Positions 52,700-62,890 of a DNA stretch of 64,000 bases are shown here, piece by piece. This DNA is from Brachypterus glaber (lineage: Eukaryota > Arthropoda > Insecta > Coleoptera > Kateretidae). Both the position numbers and the translations under genes were made by a program. The notes beneath the pieces are model-generated. The model saw only the letters and a program-made list of their open reading frames with translations, made no database searches and had not been told where the DNA came from. Numbering within the stretch: the stretch's first letter is position 1; every line of letters begins with the position of its first letter. Location of the stretch: positions 3,410,001 through 3,474,000 of the forward strand of contig OY294049.1 in the NCBI GenBank assembly GCA_958510825.1, written 5' to 3'.

Positions 52700-52910
52700 C
52701 TGAGAATGCGACTCTGACGTCACAGCTCGTAAACTAAATTCCAATCTGTAGGATAAATGAAAATTAATTCTTAAGATTTAATAAATGATTTTTGTTTATA
52801 TACATTTTCTATATAATAATTATGTATTAAGTCTTAATAAATAAGTTTCAGTTACACTACAGAGTGCTTTTTAATTTAGGCGCTGTGACGTCAGAGTCGC
52901 ATTCTCAAAT
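52700..52910. mobile_element. MITE with perfect 25-bp ends containing a TGACGTCA core
   Basis: GAGAATGCGACTCTGACGTC and its continuation ACAGC are exactly inverse to the right end at 52884-52908. Each end holds TGACGTCA, the palindromic ATF/CREB recognition sequence. A diverged copy is at 50345-50535. Confidence 0.75.
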
Positions 52911-53004
52911 TGCCACTAGTATATATTATGCTATGTTAGTATACATACGTACTGTATAACACATTCGCATTATTGTTTTCAATAGTTTAATTTTACTTTA
53001 TTTA

Positions 53005-53075
53005 TTTGTAATATAAATTGTATATAATATATTATATATTATATATTATATTTATATATTATACATTATAAACAA
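53005..53075. repeat. AT-only low-complexity tract
   Basis: Runs of TATAT / ATATTATAT with no other bases for about 60 bp. Confidence 0.7.
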
Positions 53076-53409
53076 TAATCCTTTTTCATGTATATTGCAA
53101 GGGCGTAGATAACGAGGTAATTACAAAAAAATATTTTTTGTATAGCATTATCCTAAAAAAAATATATAAATTTATATTCCTTTACCTTTCATATACCGGG
53201 TGTCCCAACTCTATTTACCCAGCGATTTTCTCGTAAACTAAAAAAGATAATCAAATTCTGCGAAAAGCATCTTAAAGTAGACAACTTAAACTATCTTTTA
53301 GCATAAATTTGATACTTTCAGCTCTTGAAATGTGGGCAGGGGGACATAGAGGGACATTTTTTAAATGGAAAGGGGGGTCGTGTGATACATCATTTTACAT
53401 TTTTGTTTA

Positions 53410-53655
53410 ACCTCGTTAATTAAGCATCCCCTAGTTCCAGGACTTGTGTGGGCTAGTAGTAGAGGGAACCACCGGCTTTAATTTACTTTCGAACCAATTT
53501 ATAGTGTCCGCTTCACTTACGCCTTCGCCAAATTTAAATTATTAATTAACTGAAAAAGGCAAATCGGCGCCGGTGAGAATCGAACTCAGGATATTTGGAT
53601 AGTAATCTCGTCAAATACGACGCGGTAGTCCACTACACCAATCCTCCCAATAAAG
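53410..53655 (-). mobile_element. tRNA-derived SINE, minus strand
   Basis: Read on the minus strand from 53655: a box A (TGGTGTAGTGG), then 40-odd bases on, box B (GAGTTCGATTCTC), and a ~140-bp unrelated body with GGTTCGAAAGTAAATT and CTACTACTAGCCCACACAAG ending near 53410. The head resembles a tRNA without a mature acceptor stem. This is a different SINE from the dimer at 28021. Confidence 0.6.
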
Positions 53656-53679
53656 CTTATAAAATTCTCCATTTAACTA

Positions 53680-53894
53680 CAGTGGGTTAGGCTAAATGTG
53701 ACACCCAGGGTAATTGTAACATGTCCTGTTATAATTCTTCTAAACAAGTTTAAATCAAACCGAAATTTTACGCGAAATATTTAATACTGTCAAAAACCTA
53801 ATGCCAGGGTTGGATTGGATATAAACTAGTTTAGAAGATTTATAACAGGACATGTCACAATTACCCTGAGTGTCACATTTAGCCTAACCCACTG
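53680..53894. mobile_element. Nested TA MITE, CAGTGGGTTAGGC ends
   Basis: CAGTGGGTTAGGCTAAATGT and GACACCCAGGGTAATTGTAA pair with the right arm ending GCCTAACCCACTG, TA on both sides, 215 bp. The arms are about 55 bp and near-identical, suggesting it is the youngest layer here. Confidence 0.8.
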
Positions 53895-54529
53895 TATATA
53901 TTTTTTAATTTTTTTGGGTTTAAAATAGGGTTTAAAATGGGTATTTTTGTCAAAATTTCTCTAAAAAATCAAACTTTTTTTTTAAATTACTAATTTCATG
54001 ATGAAAAAACGTAAATTATACTTTTAAACTAATTTTAATTGACATAACTAAAAATTTACAAAAAAAAAACTTAAAAAATCGCATTTTTTAGCACAAAAAA
54101 TTAAAAAATCAAAACCTTAAAAAAATTGTTTAGAAAATTAAAAAAATATACAGTCCAATAGAGAATTTTATTTGCTTTAAAATTATGTATTACACGACCC
54201 CCTTTTTCATTAAAAAAATCCCCCCATGCCTCCTGCCCACATTTTAAGAGCTGAAAGTATTAAATATATGCTAAAAGATAGTTTAAGTTGTCTAATTTAA
54301 GATGGTTTTCGCAGAACTTGATTATCCCTTTTAGTTTTCGAGAAAATCGCTTTGTAATTAGAGTTGGGACACCCGGTATGGGGGCCAAATTTTATTTATT
54401 TTATTCCCAATCTTGGAAAAATGCAACTGCTTGAAGGAGTCTCCTTCTGCCCAGCCGTCCAATTTTCGGCGTTGAGATTAACATTCATAAAATTTATAAT
54501 GATCATAATCACTATTAACCCTAAATATA

Positions 54530-54792
54530 CAGGGTTATTCAAAAATTTTCGAGAAATTTAAGGGGTGATTCTACATTAAAATGAAATATGAAAAAGTTTC
54601 TATAGATAGATTTTATAGTTTTTAATGCATGTGCAAAAATTTGTTACGGTAGTTTATAGGGTTCCAGAGATATTAAAAAAAACTACCTTTTAGACGTACC
54701 CTTAGGAGCCAACCTTTATAGAAACTTTTTTTTCATATTTGCTAATGTAAAATCACCCCTTAAATTTCTCGATCTTATTTCTGAATAACCTT
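54530..54792. mobile_element. Palindromic MITE, AGGGGTGATTCTACA subfamily, small copy
   Basis: CAGGGTTATTCAAAAATTTT and AAGGGGTGATTCTACATT pair with AATGTAAAATCACCCCTT and CTGAATAACC. The smallest complete member of the group at 2050. Confidence 0.7.
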
Positions 54793-55156
54793 TTATGTGT
54801 TAATTTTTTTTTTTTTAATTTAATTTATAATATAAAACTTGTCAAAACTTTTAATATTTATTGTCAATAACTGTATAATGTAGTTACTTTCATTGATAAC
54901 TAAAAGAAAAAATTCTTTTGTAAATTGAATAGTACTTCTTAAAGATTTTTAAGTAGATATGCTGTTATTAAAAATTCATTCAATTCGGCCTTAAAATAAA
55001 TTCATCTCAAAGAATATCATTTTACCAGTTCTTGGCACGTTCTTTTATCATCTTTCTATTTTTCCTAAGAGAGTCTCCAAACATGCAAAACGTGCTTTAA
55101 TTTATAAATATAGTTTCTTACACAATACCCACCTACACAGATTTTTTTAGTAATTA

Positions 55157-55915
55157 GGGGTCGTCCATAAAATACGTCACGCAAATTGACCAAAATTCAT
55201 ACACTTCATACCCCGTTTCTCGCGTTATTAAAGGATGTAGAGATTTCATGTTTTGTCTACCGCCTCCCCCCCTCCCCAATAGGTGGGGTTTTAGAGGGGG
55301 GTGTAGCCAAAATTTAAATTACTAGTCAATAAATGGTTAAAAAGTGCTAAGAATGATGACAAAGAACATAGAACGTTGGATGAATATGGAGTGGTTAATT
55401 GATGGCTTTAAAGCACGCTAAATTATTAGTACTAAGTTCACTCTTTGGTATAAAATACCTTAGGCAAGGGCCTTTTAAGAGTCTAAATAAATAAATAAAT
55501 AAAATACCGCTAAACTGAAATAATGCACGTGAGTGATTATTACCATAGAATTAATACTAAATTACTGCAATATTAGCTGAATATAAGTAATGCATTACTG
55601 AAACTCAGTGATAAGGGGTCGTCCATAAAATACGTCACGCATATTAACCAAAATTTATACACTTCATACCCCGTTTCTAGCGTTATTAAAGGATGTAGAG
55701 ATTTCACATTTTGGCTACCCCCCCCCCAATAAGGGGGTGTTAGAGAAACCTTTCCTAAGGTATTTTATACCAAAGATTGAACTTAGTACTAATACGTTAG
55801 TGTGCTTCAAAGCCATCAATTAACCACTCCATATTCATCCAACGTTCTATGTTTTATGCACTTATTCTAAGCACTTTTTAAACATTTCTTGACTAGTAAT
55901 TTAAATTTATTACAC
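55157..55915. repeat. Composite: two direct GGGGTCGTCC blocks and one 145-bp inverted repeat
   Basis: GGGGTCGTCCATAAAATACG with TTCATACCCCGTTTC occurs directly at 55157 and 55616. TAAAAAGTGCTAAGAATGAT through CTTTGGTATAAAATACC (55340-55465) is inverted at 55755-55890. (AATA)n at 55486-55503 lies between. Confidence 0.7.
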
Positions 55916-56325
55916 CAATAATTATAATTAATTACTTAAGGCTAGTAATTTCTCAGTAATATCGTCACTTCACATTTTTTTTTAGAAATTATTATTACTC
56001 GGACAATAATTATTACTAATAAGTTAGTAATTAACTACTTAATAACGGTTAATAATTTCGCAGTAATTTAAAATTATTACAGTGGTAATAAATTATTACT
56101 GATAATTATTATAGTAATTATAATTAACAGCAATAAATACTACTCGTGAAAAATTGGCGAATGCTTAATTACTGTCAAGAATAAATTACTAGTATAGTAG
56201 TACTAGTACCTAGTGATAATTATAGCGATAACGTAGTAATTGATCAATAATTACGGGCAGTAATTAATCACTCCAGTTTATTACTTGTAGTAATTATTAC
56301 TGAAAATAATAATAATAATAATAAC
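55535..56325. repeat. AGTAATTA / TAATTACT motif array
   Basis: From 55916 to 56320, and in the fragment 55535-55615, AGTAAT, TAATTA and ATTACT steps recur every 10-20 bases, many as AATAATTATTACT dyads. GAGTGATTATTAC (left) and the inverse of GTAATTAATCACTC (right) hint at common ends, implying that 55616-55915 was inserted into the array. Confidence 0.5.
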
Positions 56326-56559
56326 TAAAACATTCTGTAAAAGCGTCTTAATTAGAGCACTTCAGCCTATAGATATTGAGACATAATAATTATATTTCGA
56401 AAAGTCAGCGTTAAAAAAATCAATAATATTCGTTATTTTGAATAAACTGCGTGGAGCTGCTACAATATCTCATGACCTTTCAGCACTGAGTCCGGATTAA
56501 CATAAGTCCACCCTGCCCCATCTTAAAAACATTTAATTTCAATAATAAAAAATACTGCT

Positions 56560-57570
56560 GCCAAAAAAATAATGCTTTCCCCTATAGGCCTAGGTCTATT
56601 AAAATCAAAAACAAAACAAAACCCCATTTTACCCCCTTACACCAACCCGATTTTTATGAAAAACAATCCCAGCCTAGAACTTTGGATAATCAACCTGTGC
56701 TCCAAATTTGAAGTCTTTAGCCCGAAGCGTTCTTGAGTTATCGTGGTCACAAATTTTCCGCACACACAGAAAGACCAACAGATTTTTTTTTGACGAAAGT
56801 CACAATTTTTGGAAATAAAACGTCCAGAAATGTAAAAAAAAGCAATACAAATTTTTCGAATTTTTGTTACCAGAGCAAGACTTTTCTCCGTGAAAGTAAA
56901 ATTATTGTGGCTAATAGTAGCGCCTTCGCCAAAATTGCAAATAATTAAAATTATTCATATTTCGAGTCCCATTTATGATTTCTTATCTCTAAATATTTTA
57001 AGTCCTATTTTGCTTTCCCATTTTGAAAATTTTCAAAATTTCAGAAAGCCTTGTATTCGTGCAACAATTTTCATTTTTTTTGAGTATTTTCGCGTTTTAT
57101 GACGTTTTATGTCAATTTCAAGCAAAAACAAAAATTGTCGGTCGATCGGTCTGTCCGGGACATCTTGTGGGGACGATAACTTAAGAACGCTTTAAGCTAG
57201 ACTTGAAATTTGACATACGAGTATGTTACCAAAAGTTCTAGCTCGGGATTGTTTTTGCTGAACATTGGGGTGTGACAAGGAAATGGGGAAAAATACATAT
57301 TTTTTAAAAAAATTTGATAATTGCTATATAGGGGTTTTTGAGGTTGCTGAAATTGAACCTGATAATATTTTTTTTCTAACTGCACCCCCGAGGGGGTGAG
57401 GGGGCAAATATTTTTAAATATTTTCAATATTTTCGTCAAAATTGGTTTGGACTTTTTGATGAATCTGATAATATTTTTTTTCTAATTTCACTCCCTGAGG
57501 GGTGGGGGTTAGTTTTCGTAAAAACTGGTATATTGGGGTTTTTGAGGTTGCTGAAAGTGAATCTGATAAT
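56560..57570 (+). repeat. GATAACTTAAGAACG repeat family, copy 3, with GGGGTTTTTGAGG units
   Basis: 56740-56800 has CGTTCTTGAGTTATCGTGG (inverse sense). 56990-57250 repeats the landmarks of copies 1 and 2. 57300-57570 carries AGGGGTTTTTGAGGTTGCTG and CCCTGAGGGGTGGGGG, the inverse of the 39200 tandem units. The overlapping short frames (56733, 56890, 57197) are repeat products. Confidence 0.6.
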
Positions 57571-58114
57571 AAAGGTAGAAAGACCCCTTAAATATTTTTC
57601 TTAGGATTTAAAACGTATTTTTGGAAATGTATCCTATATTTACATATCGTTGGCGTAAATCTCTTAGATTTAAGTCTGTTTTTTTATTTTTACTCGTTTG
57701 TATAAATTAGACTTCTTAAACGAAAATACCATTTTGGCCAAAAGTCAAGACGGATTTTTTTTGTTTGTAATATTAGAATATAATTTATTGAACAATAATT
57801 AGTATATTACAATTCAAGTAATGTACTAAGTTTTTTTTACGGTCATGTAAACAAACTAATAAAATATCTGTGTGGAAAATTTAATAAAAATCTTTTAAAA
57901 ACATTATATTATATTATTGTTTAGGATACGTCACACCGTTCAGCAGACTTCTGTTGCAACATAATTTATTGGGCAAATTTGGCCTGTTCAACTAATTGTG
58001 GTGGGGTCATAGAGGTCTATGGGTGGGGTATTCGTCATTACTTTCGCTTGACATTTTGGATAAAATCGTTAAAAAATTGTAATAATACACGCAATTAAAA
58101 GTATTAGAGACATG

Positions 58115-59073
58115 CCCAACTAGCAAAATAATTTTTATAAAGGCTGTTTAAAATGCTATACAGCATAAACCTATAGAAAATTTTATAAGGCGGTTAAATA
58201 CCACCTCGAATACCACTATATAATGTCTGTACAACCAAAAAGGGCTCTTTTTTTATAAAAGATTTCAGTGATTTAGAAGTTTCTTTTAGTAAAGTACACA
58301 ACCATTATAATAAAAACAAATATAAATAATAGTCAATGTGATAATTACAAAACTGTCCTATAAGTATGTTATAAATGTTATAATGTAGACAGTATCCCTT
58401 ATGCAATCACTTTGTTTTCTACTGTTGAAATTCAGAATAGAATTATCACAAGAATATTTTATAATGCAAATTTATGTTGTTTAGTGACAAAAAAAAATAT
58501 TTTACCTAATTAAGTAACTTAGTCGTTTAAGATGTGAGGTTATGTATGAACATAACTATTTTATAACGTAAAACTTGCGATAACTTTATTCGTGGGAACT
58601 GCATTTCTATTCTATAAGGTTATAGGTTAACTACAAAATACTTTCATAATCATTATTTAATTTTGTGTGAAGTAACAATTTTATTCCTTTGCATAAAGAA
58701 CTGCAATATAACTTTTTACATAACTTCCATTACAACTACCTTTTAATGTCAAAATTAAGTAGGAAGTATTACAATAGGTACACAACTGTATTATAATTTT
58801 TATACAATTTTAAAATTTTTTTTTTTTAGATTGTATAGAACGTTATACAACTGTTACAAAATTAGGATATTTACAATCATTATTTGTTCTATAATATAAG
58901 TTGTAAGAATTTCTATACAACGTATTATGGAAACCAGTCTATTTTATGACAAAATTATCGCACTAAAAAATAAAATTGTTCTATAAGCGGCGCTAGACAA
59001 CAGTTATTATATATTATAAATATAAATATTATAAATATTTCCGTTCTTTTAGGTGTCTATTTTGCTAGTTGGG
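58115..59073. mobile_element. Element with CCCAACTAGCAAAATA ends and 3-bp duplication ATG
   Basis: CCCAACTAGCAAAATA (58115) pairs with TATTTTGCTAGTTGGG (59073), ATG on both sides. The 959-bp body is crowded with TTGTATAG / CTATACAA / GTTATAA steps. The ends resemble CCCAGGTAGCAAAATA of 43571-44348, suggesting a common superfamily. Non-coding. Confidence 0.8.
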
Positions 59074-59289
59074 ATGGTACCTTTTACAAAAGCAAATTAA
59101 CACTTTCTTTTTCATTTTTACAACAAAAACAAACCGTTGATATTGCAAAGAATACCTAAATTAAATAACGGTGTAGATTACATAGATTATAATCTATAAT
59201 TATCAAAAATTGTTTAAAGTGCCATTTAAATCTCATTTTTTCAAAAGTTGACTAAGTGCCTTTTGCTTGTAAGTCCAAACGAAATAATA

Positions 59290-59575
59290 TAAATAAAAAT
59301 TTTCAAAAAAAAAAATACCTTTAATGTTTAAAAAATAAAAAAACATATGGTCAAATAGAGAAGTTTATTTGCTTTAAAATGATGTGTTACACGATCTTTC
59401 TTTCCATTAAAAAAAATCCTTCCTATGCCCCCTGGCCACATATTAAAAGCTAAAAATATCAAATATAAGTCAAAACATAGTTGTATAATTTATGTACTCC
59501 TTTGAAGTCTCTACCTTAACTCGTTCAAAAATTAAAAGAGGGGGATGGGGTGTGACTTTGGACCTCACTGTATAA
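59290..59575. mobile_element. Half copy of the ACCGGGTG/GGACCGCCC MITE family
   Basis: ACACGATCTTTCTTTCCATT, CCTATGCCCCCTGGCCACAT and AAAGAGGGGGATGGGGTGTG correspond to the right arm of 1-540. The left arm is missing. Confidence 0.5.
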
Positions 59576-59663
59576 GTTATAGACTTAGGACTTTCTGTTT
59601 TGAACTGTTATCATGTTAAATCCCTTAGCAACGATGAAAACTGAACACTATAATACATTTTAT

Positions 59664-59757
59664 AAAAAAAATCTTTTGAGCACATATAAAATCTAAATAA
59701 ATATAATAAAATAAATAAATAATAAATAATAAAATAAAAAATCTTTTGAGCACATAT
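59664..59757 (+). repeat. 22-bp direct repeat around an A/T insert
   Basis: AAAAAATCTTTTGAGCACAT-AT occurs at 59666-59687 and 59735-59756, separated by about 47 bp of AATA/AATAA units. The shape is that of a target duplication around the tail of a severely truncated retroposon. Confidence 0.5.
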
Positions 59758-61515
59758 TAAGACGTTAAACGGTTTAACTTAAATTCTATTGATAGACGGA
59801 CACTCATGAAATGCGTCTGTAAAAGCTGGGTAGCAAAGATAGCGACAAATCCCTCTTATTCTGTACGTGTCAAATAGCCTGGGTCCCCAGACATTTAGAT
59901 CGTAAATAGGTTGTTTCGTTATAAAAGAAAAGTTTTTTACTAGTATTTGTTTTTGAGATATATTTTATTTGACATCATTTTTATATGCAATTTTAATTTA
60001 AACACTTTACTTGCATCTATCATAGATCTATGGTTATGGGTTTCATGTTTCTGGATAGATGAGTTTCATGTTTTTAGATTACCTAAACTATCTACTACTG
60101 TATCTTAAGTTAAGTTTATTTAAGCCTCTTTTGATGCTACTTATGGTAGGGGCCCTATAATAATTAAAAGTTTAATATAACTTTATTTAGGTTCCCTAAT
60201 TTATGGTACTTTTACGTAACGTTTTAAGTTTATTTAATTTTGACAATATTTAGTTCCGATATTTATAATTTTGATGTTCCATTCGCGCGACATTAAACTG
60301 TTACAGTGGTGCTCTCTTAAGATAATATCTAGACCTTAATTTAATTTTTTTAAATGTTATCTTCACCCATAATAAAAAAGTCCAAAATAATCAAAATTTG
60401 CGTTACGTAATACTTGAACGTTCCCTAATAAGAAAAATATAAATACTGATGTCAACAAAATAATACTTTCTCTTTAGGCCTAGGTTTATTAAAATCAAAA
60501 ACGAAAAAAAAAAAAAAATTCAAAAATTTTTTTCTAAAAAAGTTAATTTTTTCGAAAAACGTAAAAAAATCAATAAAAAAAATCTTTTTTTTCTAACGCA
60601 AGACTTTCCTCGTGAAAGTATACGGGTTAGTTTTACACCCCTAGAGGGTGGACATAGATTTGGTAAAATATGAATAAATAAAATTCGTTTCTATGAGTTC
60701 CAAAACACCTATATACGATTTTTTATCACTTTAATAAAAAAATATAATAGGGGTGGTTCTACTCCCTTAAGGGGGAAAGGCAGATTTTTTTAAATATCAA
60801 ATTCGTTTTCAGCAAGTCAAAAAACCCCAGGTACTCTTATCAAGTTACTTAAAAAATATATAAAACGGGTGAGAATGGAGTTTTTTTAATACCAATTTTA
60901 TTTTTAGCGAGTCTCAAAACCTCCAAATATCAACTTTTATAAATATTGAACGAAAACATATGATTTCTCTAACTGTCCCCTTATAAAGTTTTTAGGGTCG
61001 ATTATCTCGAAAACTGAATCAACGTTTTTTTTCTTGACGGTTTTGGATTCACCATCAAAAAATATGTAAGAAAACATTAAAATAAGGTTGCGCATAAAAC
61101 CCTTGTAAACTAGTGTAATTTAATCAAAATTGAATTAAAATTTCAAATTACTTAAAAACAAAGCGTTTATGCCACGTTTTTTTACCACGATAACAAAGAA
61201 TTCGATTTTACTTATGCAAGTAAGCTTCCTGCGGCAAAGTCCCACTTATTTAAATTTGATTTTTTGTTTTATCCTAAAGAAGACTATTGTAATCATTTTT
61301 TTGCTTGAATAGTCTTATTTTTTACTCATACCTCGTAAATAGGTCGAAGCGTACTTTATAGCATATATTAGAAAAAAATTGCACCCAAAGCATTTTAGTT
61401 TTTCAAAAATTTTATATATGATATATAAAGTACGCTACACCCTACTCGTGGAGAAAAAAGTTATAAAATTTTTACCATATGTATGTCAGTGGATTCGTTA
61501 AATTCTGATCCTTAG
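59758..61515. other. No gene recognised; fragments of the CCCC-rich repeat family
   Basis: 60430-60960 has the AAAGTATACGGG, ACACCCCTAGAGGGTGG and CAAAACACC phrases of the 39200/57300 repeat group in decayed form. The rest is A/T-rich sequence without paired ends or exons. Confidence 0.35.
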
Positions 61516-61521
61516 AACCTA

Positions 61522-61872
61522 CACTGATAAAAATATATGTGAGAATATTGCCAACGTTATGTGAGTTTTCCAGAACATATTCTGTATAATTATGTGAAAT
61601 AAAAATAAGTTATGTGAAATAAAATTTTGCGGAGCATATTCTGTAAAAATCACATAACTTAATGTTGGAAATATTCTTATCTACGTTATGTTCTGTAAAT
61701 AAAAAAAAATTACATAATATGTTATGTGAAAATACACAATATATTATGTGAAACTTAAAAATTACATAATAAATTATGTAAAGATACTATATAATTTATG
61801 TAAATTTTAAAAACTTAGCAATAAGTTACGTAAAACTTTACTAACTTATTGTGATTGTGATTTTTATCTGTG
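61522..61872. mobile_element. TA MITE with CACTGATAAAAAT ends and TTATGTGA array
   Basis: TA-CACTGATAAAAATA at the left and TTTTTATCTGTG-TA at the right bound 351 bp. TTATGTGA, TCACATAA and ACATAATATGTTATGTG steps fill most of the interior. The ends resemble those of 21813-22771. Confidence 0.75.
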
Positions 61873-62276
61873 TAGAGTTTTTAATTTTTTGCCAGTGCTT
61901 AATATATCCCGGCGGGGATTTAATATGAATGATATAGAGGAGTCACTAAGTGGATTTTGGGAGCGCGTTTAAAAAAAATGAATTTTTGATTTTTCACTCT
62001 CGTTTGGGTACTTTGGATTGTTTATGCCCTTTTAAGTGTTTAATAATAATTATTAATTTAAATTGTTTTCAAAAAAAACCATGACAATAATATTTTATAA
62101 AAACCTTTAATATTTAAAGCAAACTTTCTATGGATATTTGTTTTACTTTTTAACAGTTGTTCAGTTGTTTGTACAAAACAAAAGAATGTGACTTTTAAAC
62201 GCATGATTTATGTATATTTCCTTAAAATTTACAAGTTTACAAGTTAAATAAAAATACAGAACAAGTAAAAGTTAAA

Positions 62277-62890
62277 AGGACATTGTAAAAAAAGTTACCG
62301 TACTCCAGACTCCTTTACAATGGCCTTTTTAAAAACCACTCAGCAAAAATTGGTTCGTTGGCCGCCCGTTGGCCAAACATTAGCGTGCCAATGTTTCCTA
62401 CATTGAACCAATGTTTGGCAAACCTACTATAGCCTACATACTGAGAAGATACCAGCCAGCCTCGGCCGCATACGGCGGGCCAATGTTGGCAAAAGTGCAT
62501 TGGTCCTACATTGGCCGCCCGAAGGCCGCTTTAAAGTTAACGAAAGGTTTTTAATTTTGATCGTAAAATCGTACATTGGCCAATCTAAGGCCGCAGTCTT
62601 ATACACCAACGTACATTGGCCCGAAGGCCTCTTTAAAGTCAACGATAATTTGTTTAATTCTCAAGTTTGGAATTTATCATTGGCCTTAGGTTGGCCAACG
62701 TACGTTGCTCTAAAAAACTGCATCCTTAGATTGGCCAATGTACGGTTCTGCGATCGAAATTTAAAAATTTATCGTTGACTTTAAAGCGGCCTTTGGGCGG
62801 GCAATGTAGGAACAATGCATTTTTGCCAACATTGGCCCGTCGTGTGCAGCCTTAGGGCGGCTGATGTATTCTCAGAATGTAGTCTCAATG
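62277..62890. mobile_element. Foldback element built around an ACATTGGCC array
   Basis: GGCCGCTTTAAAGTTAACG (62520) pairs with the inverse at 62775-62795, and ATACTGAGAAGATA with TATTCTCAG at 62869. About 14 copies of ACATTGGCC / GGCCAATGT, some overlapping as TTGGCCAATGT, lie between 62349 and 62835. The three overlapping short frames on both strands are created by the repeats. Confidence 0.7.

Larger units (their letters stand above)
53196..54376. mobile_element. TA-flanked foldback MITE (ACCGGGTGTCCCAAC ends), host of a nest
   Basis: CCGGGTGTCCCAACTC (53196) pairs with GAGTTGGGACACCCGG (54376), TA at both borders. The arms pair through GACAACTTAAACTATC, AGCTCTTGAAATGTGGGCAG and GGAAAGGGGGGTCGTGTG. 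It is the complete form of the family truncated at bases 1-540. A SINE (53410-53655) and a smaller MITE (53680-53894) sit inside. Confidence 0.8.

Noticed and set aside
62315..62778. Three overlapping frames on both strands
   Set aside because: They arise from the ACATTGGCC array; both strands are open because the motif is palindromic.
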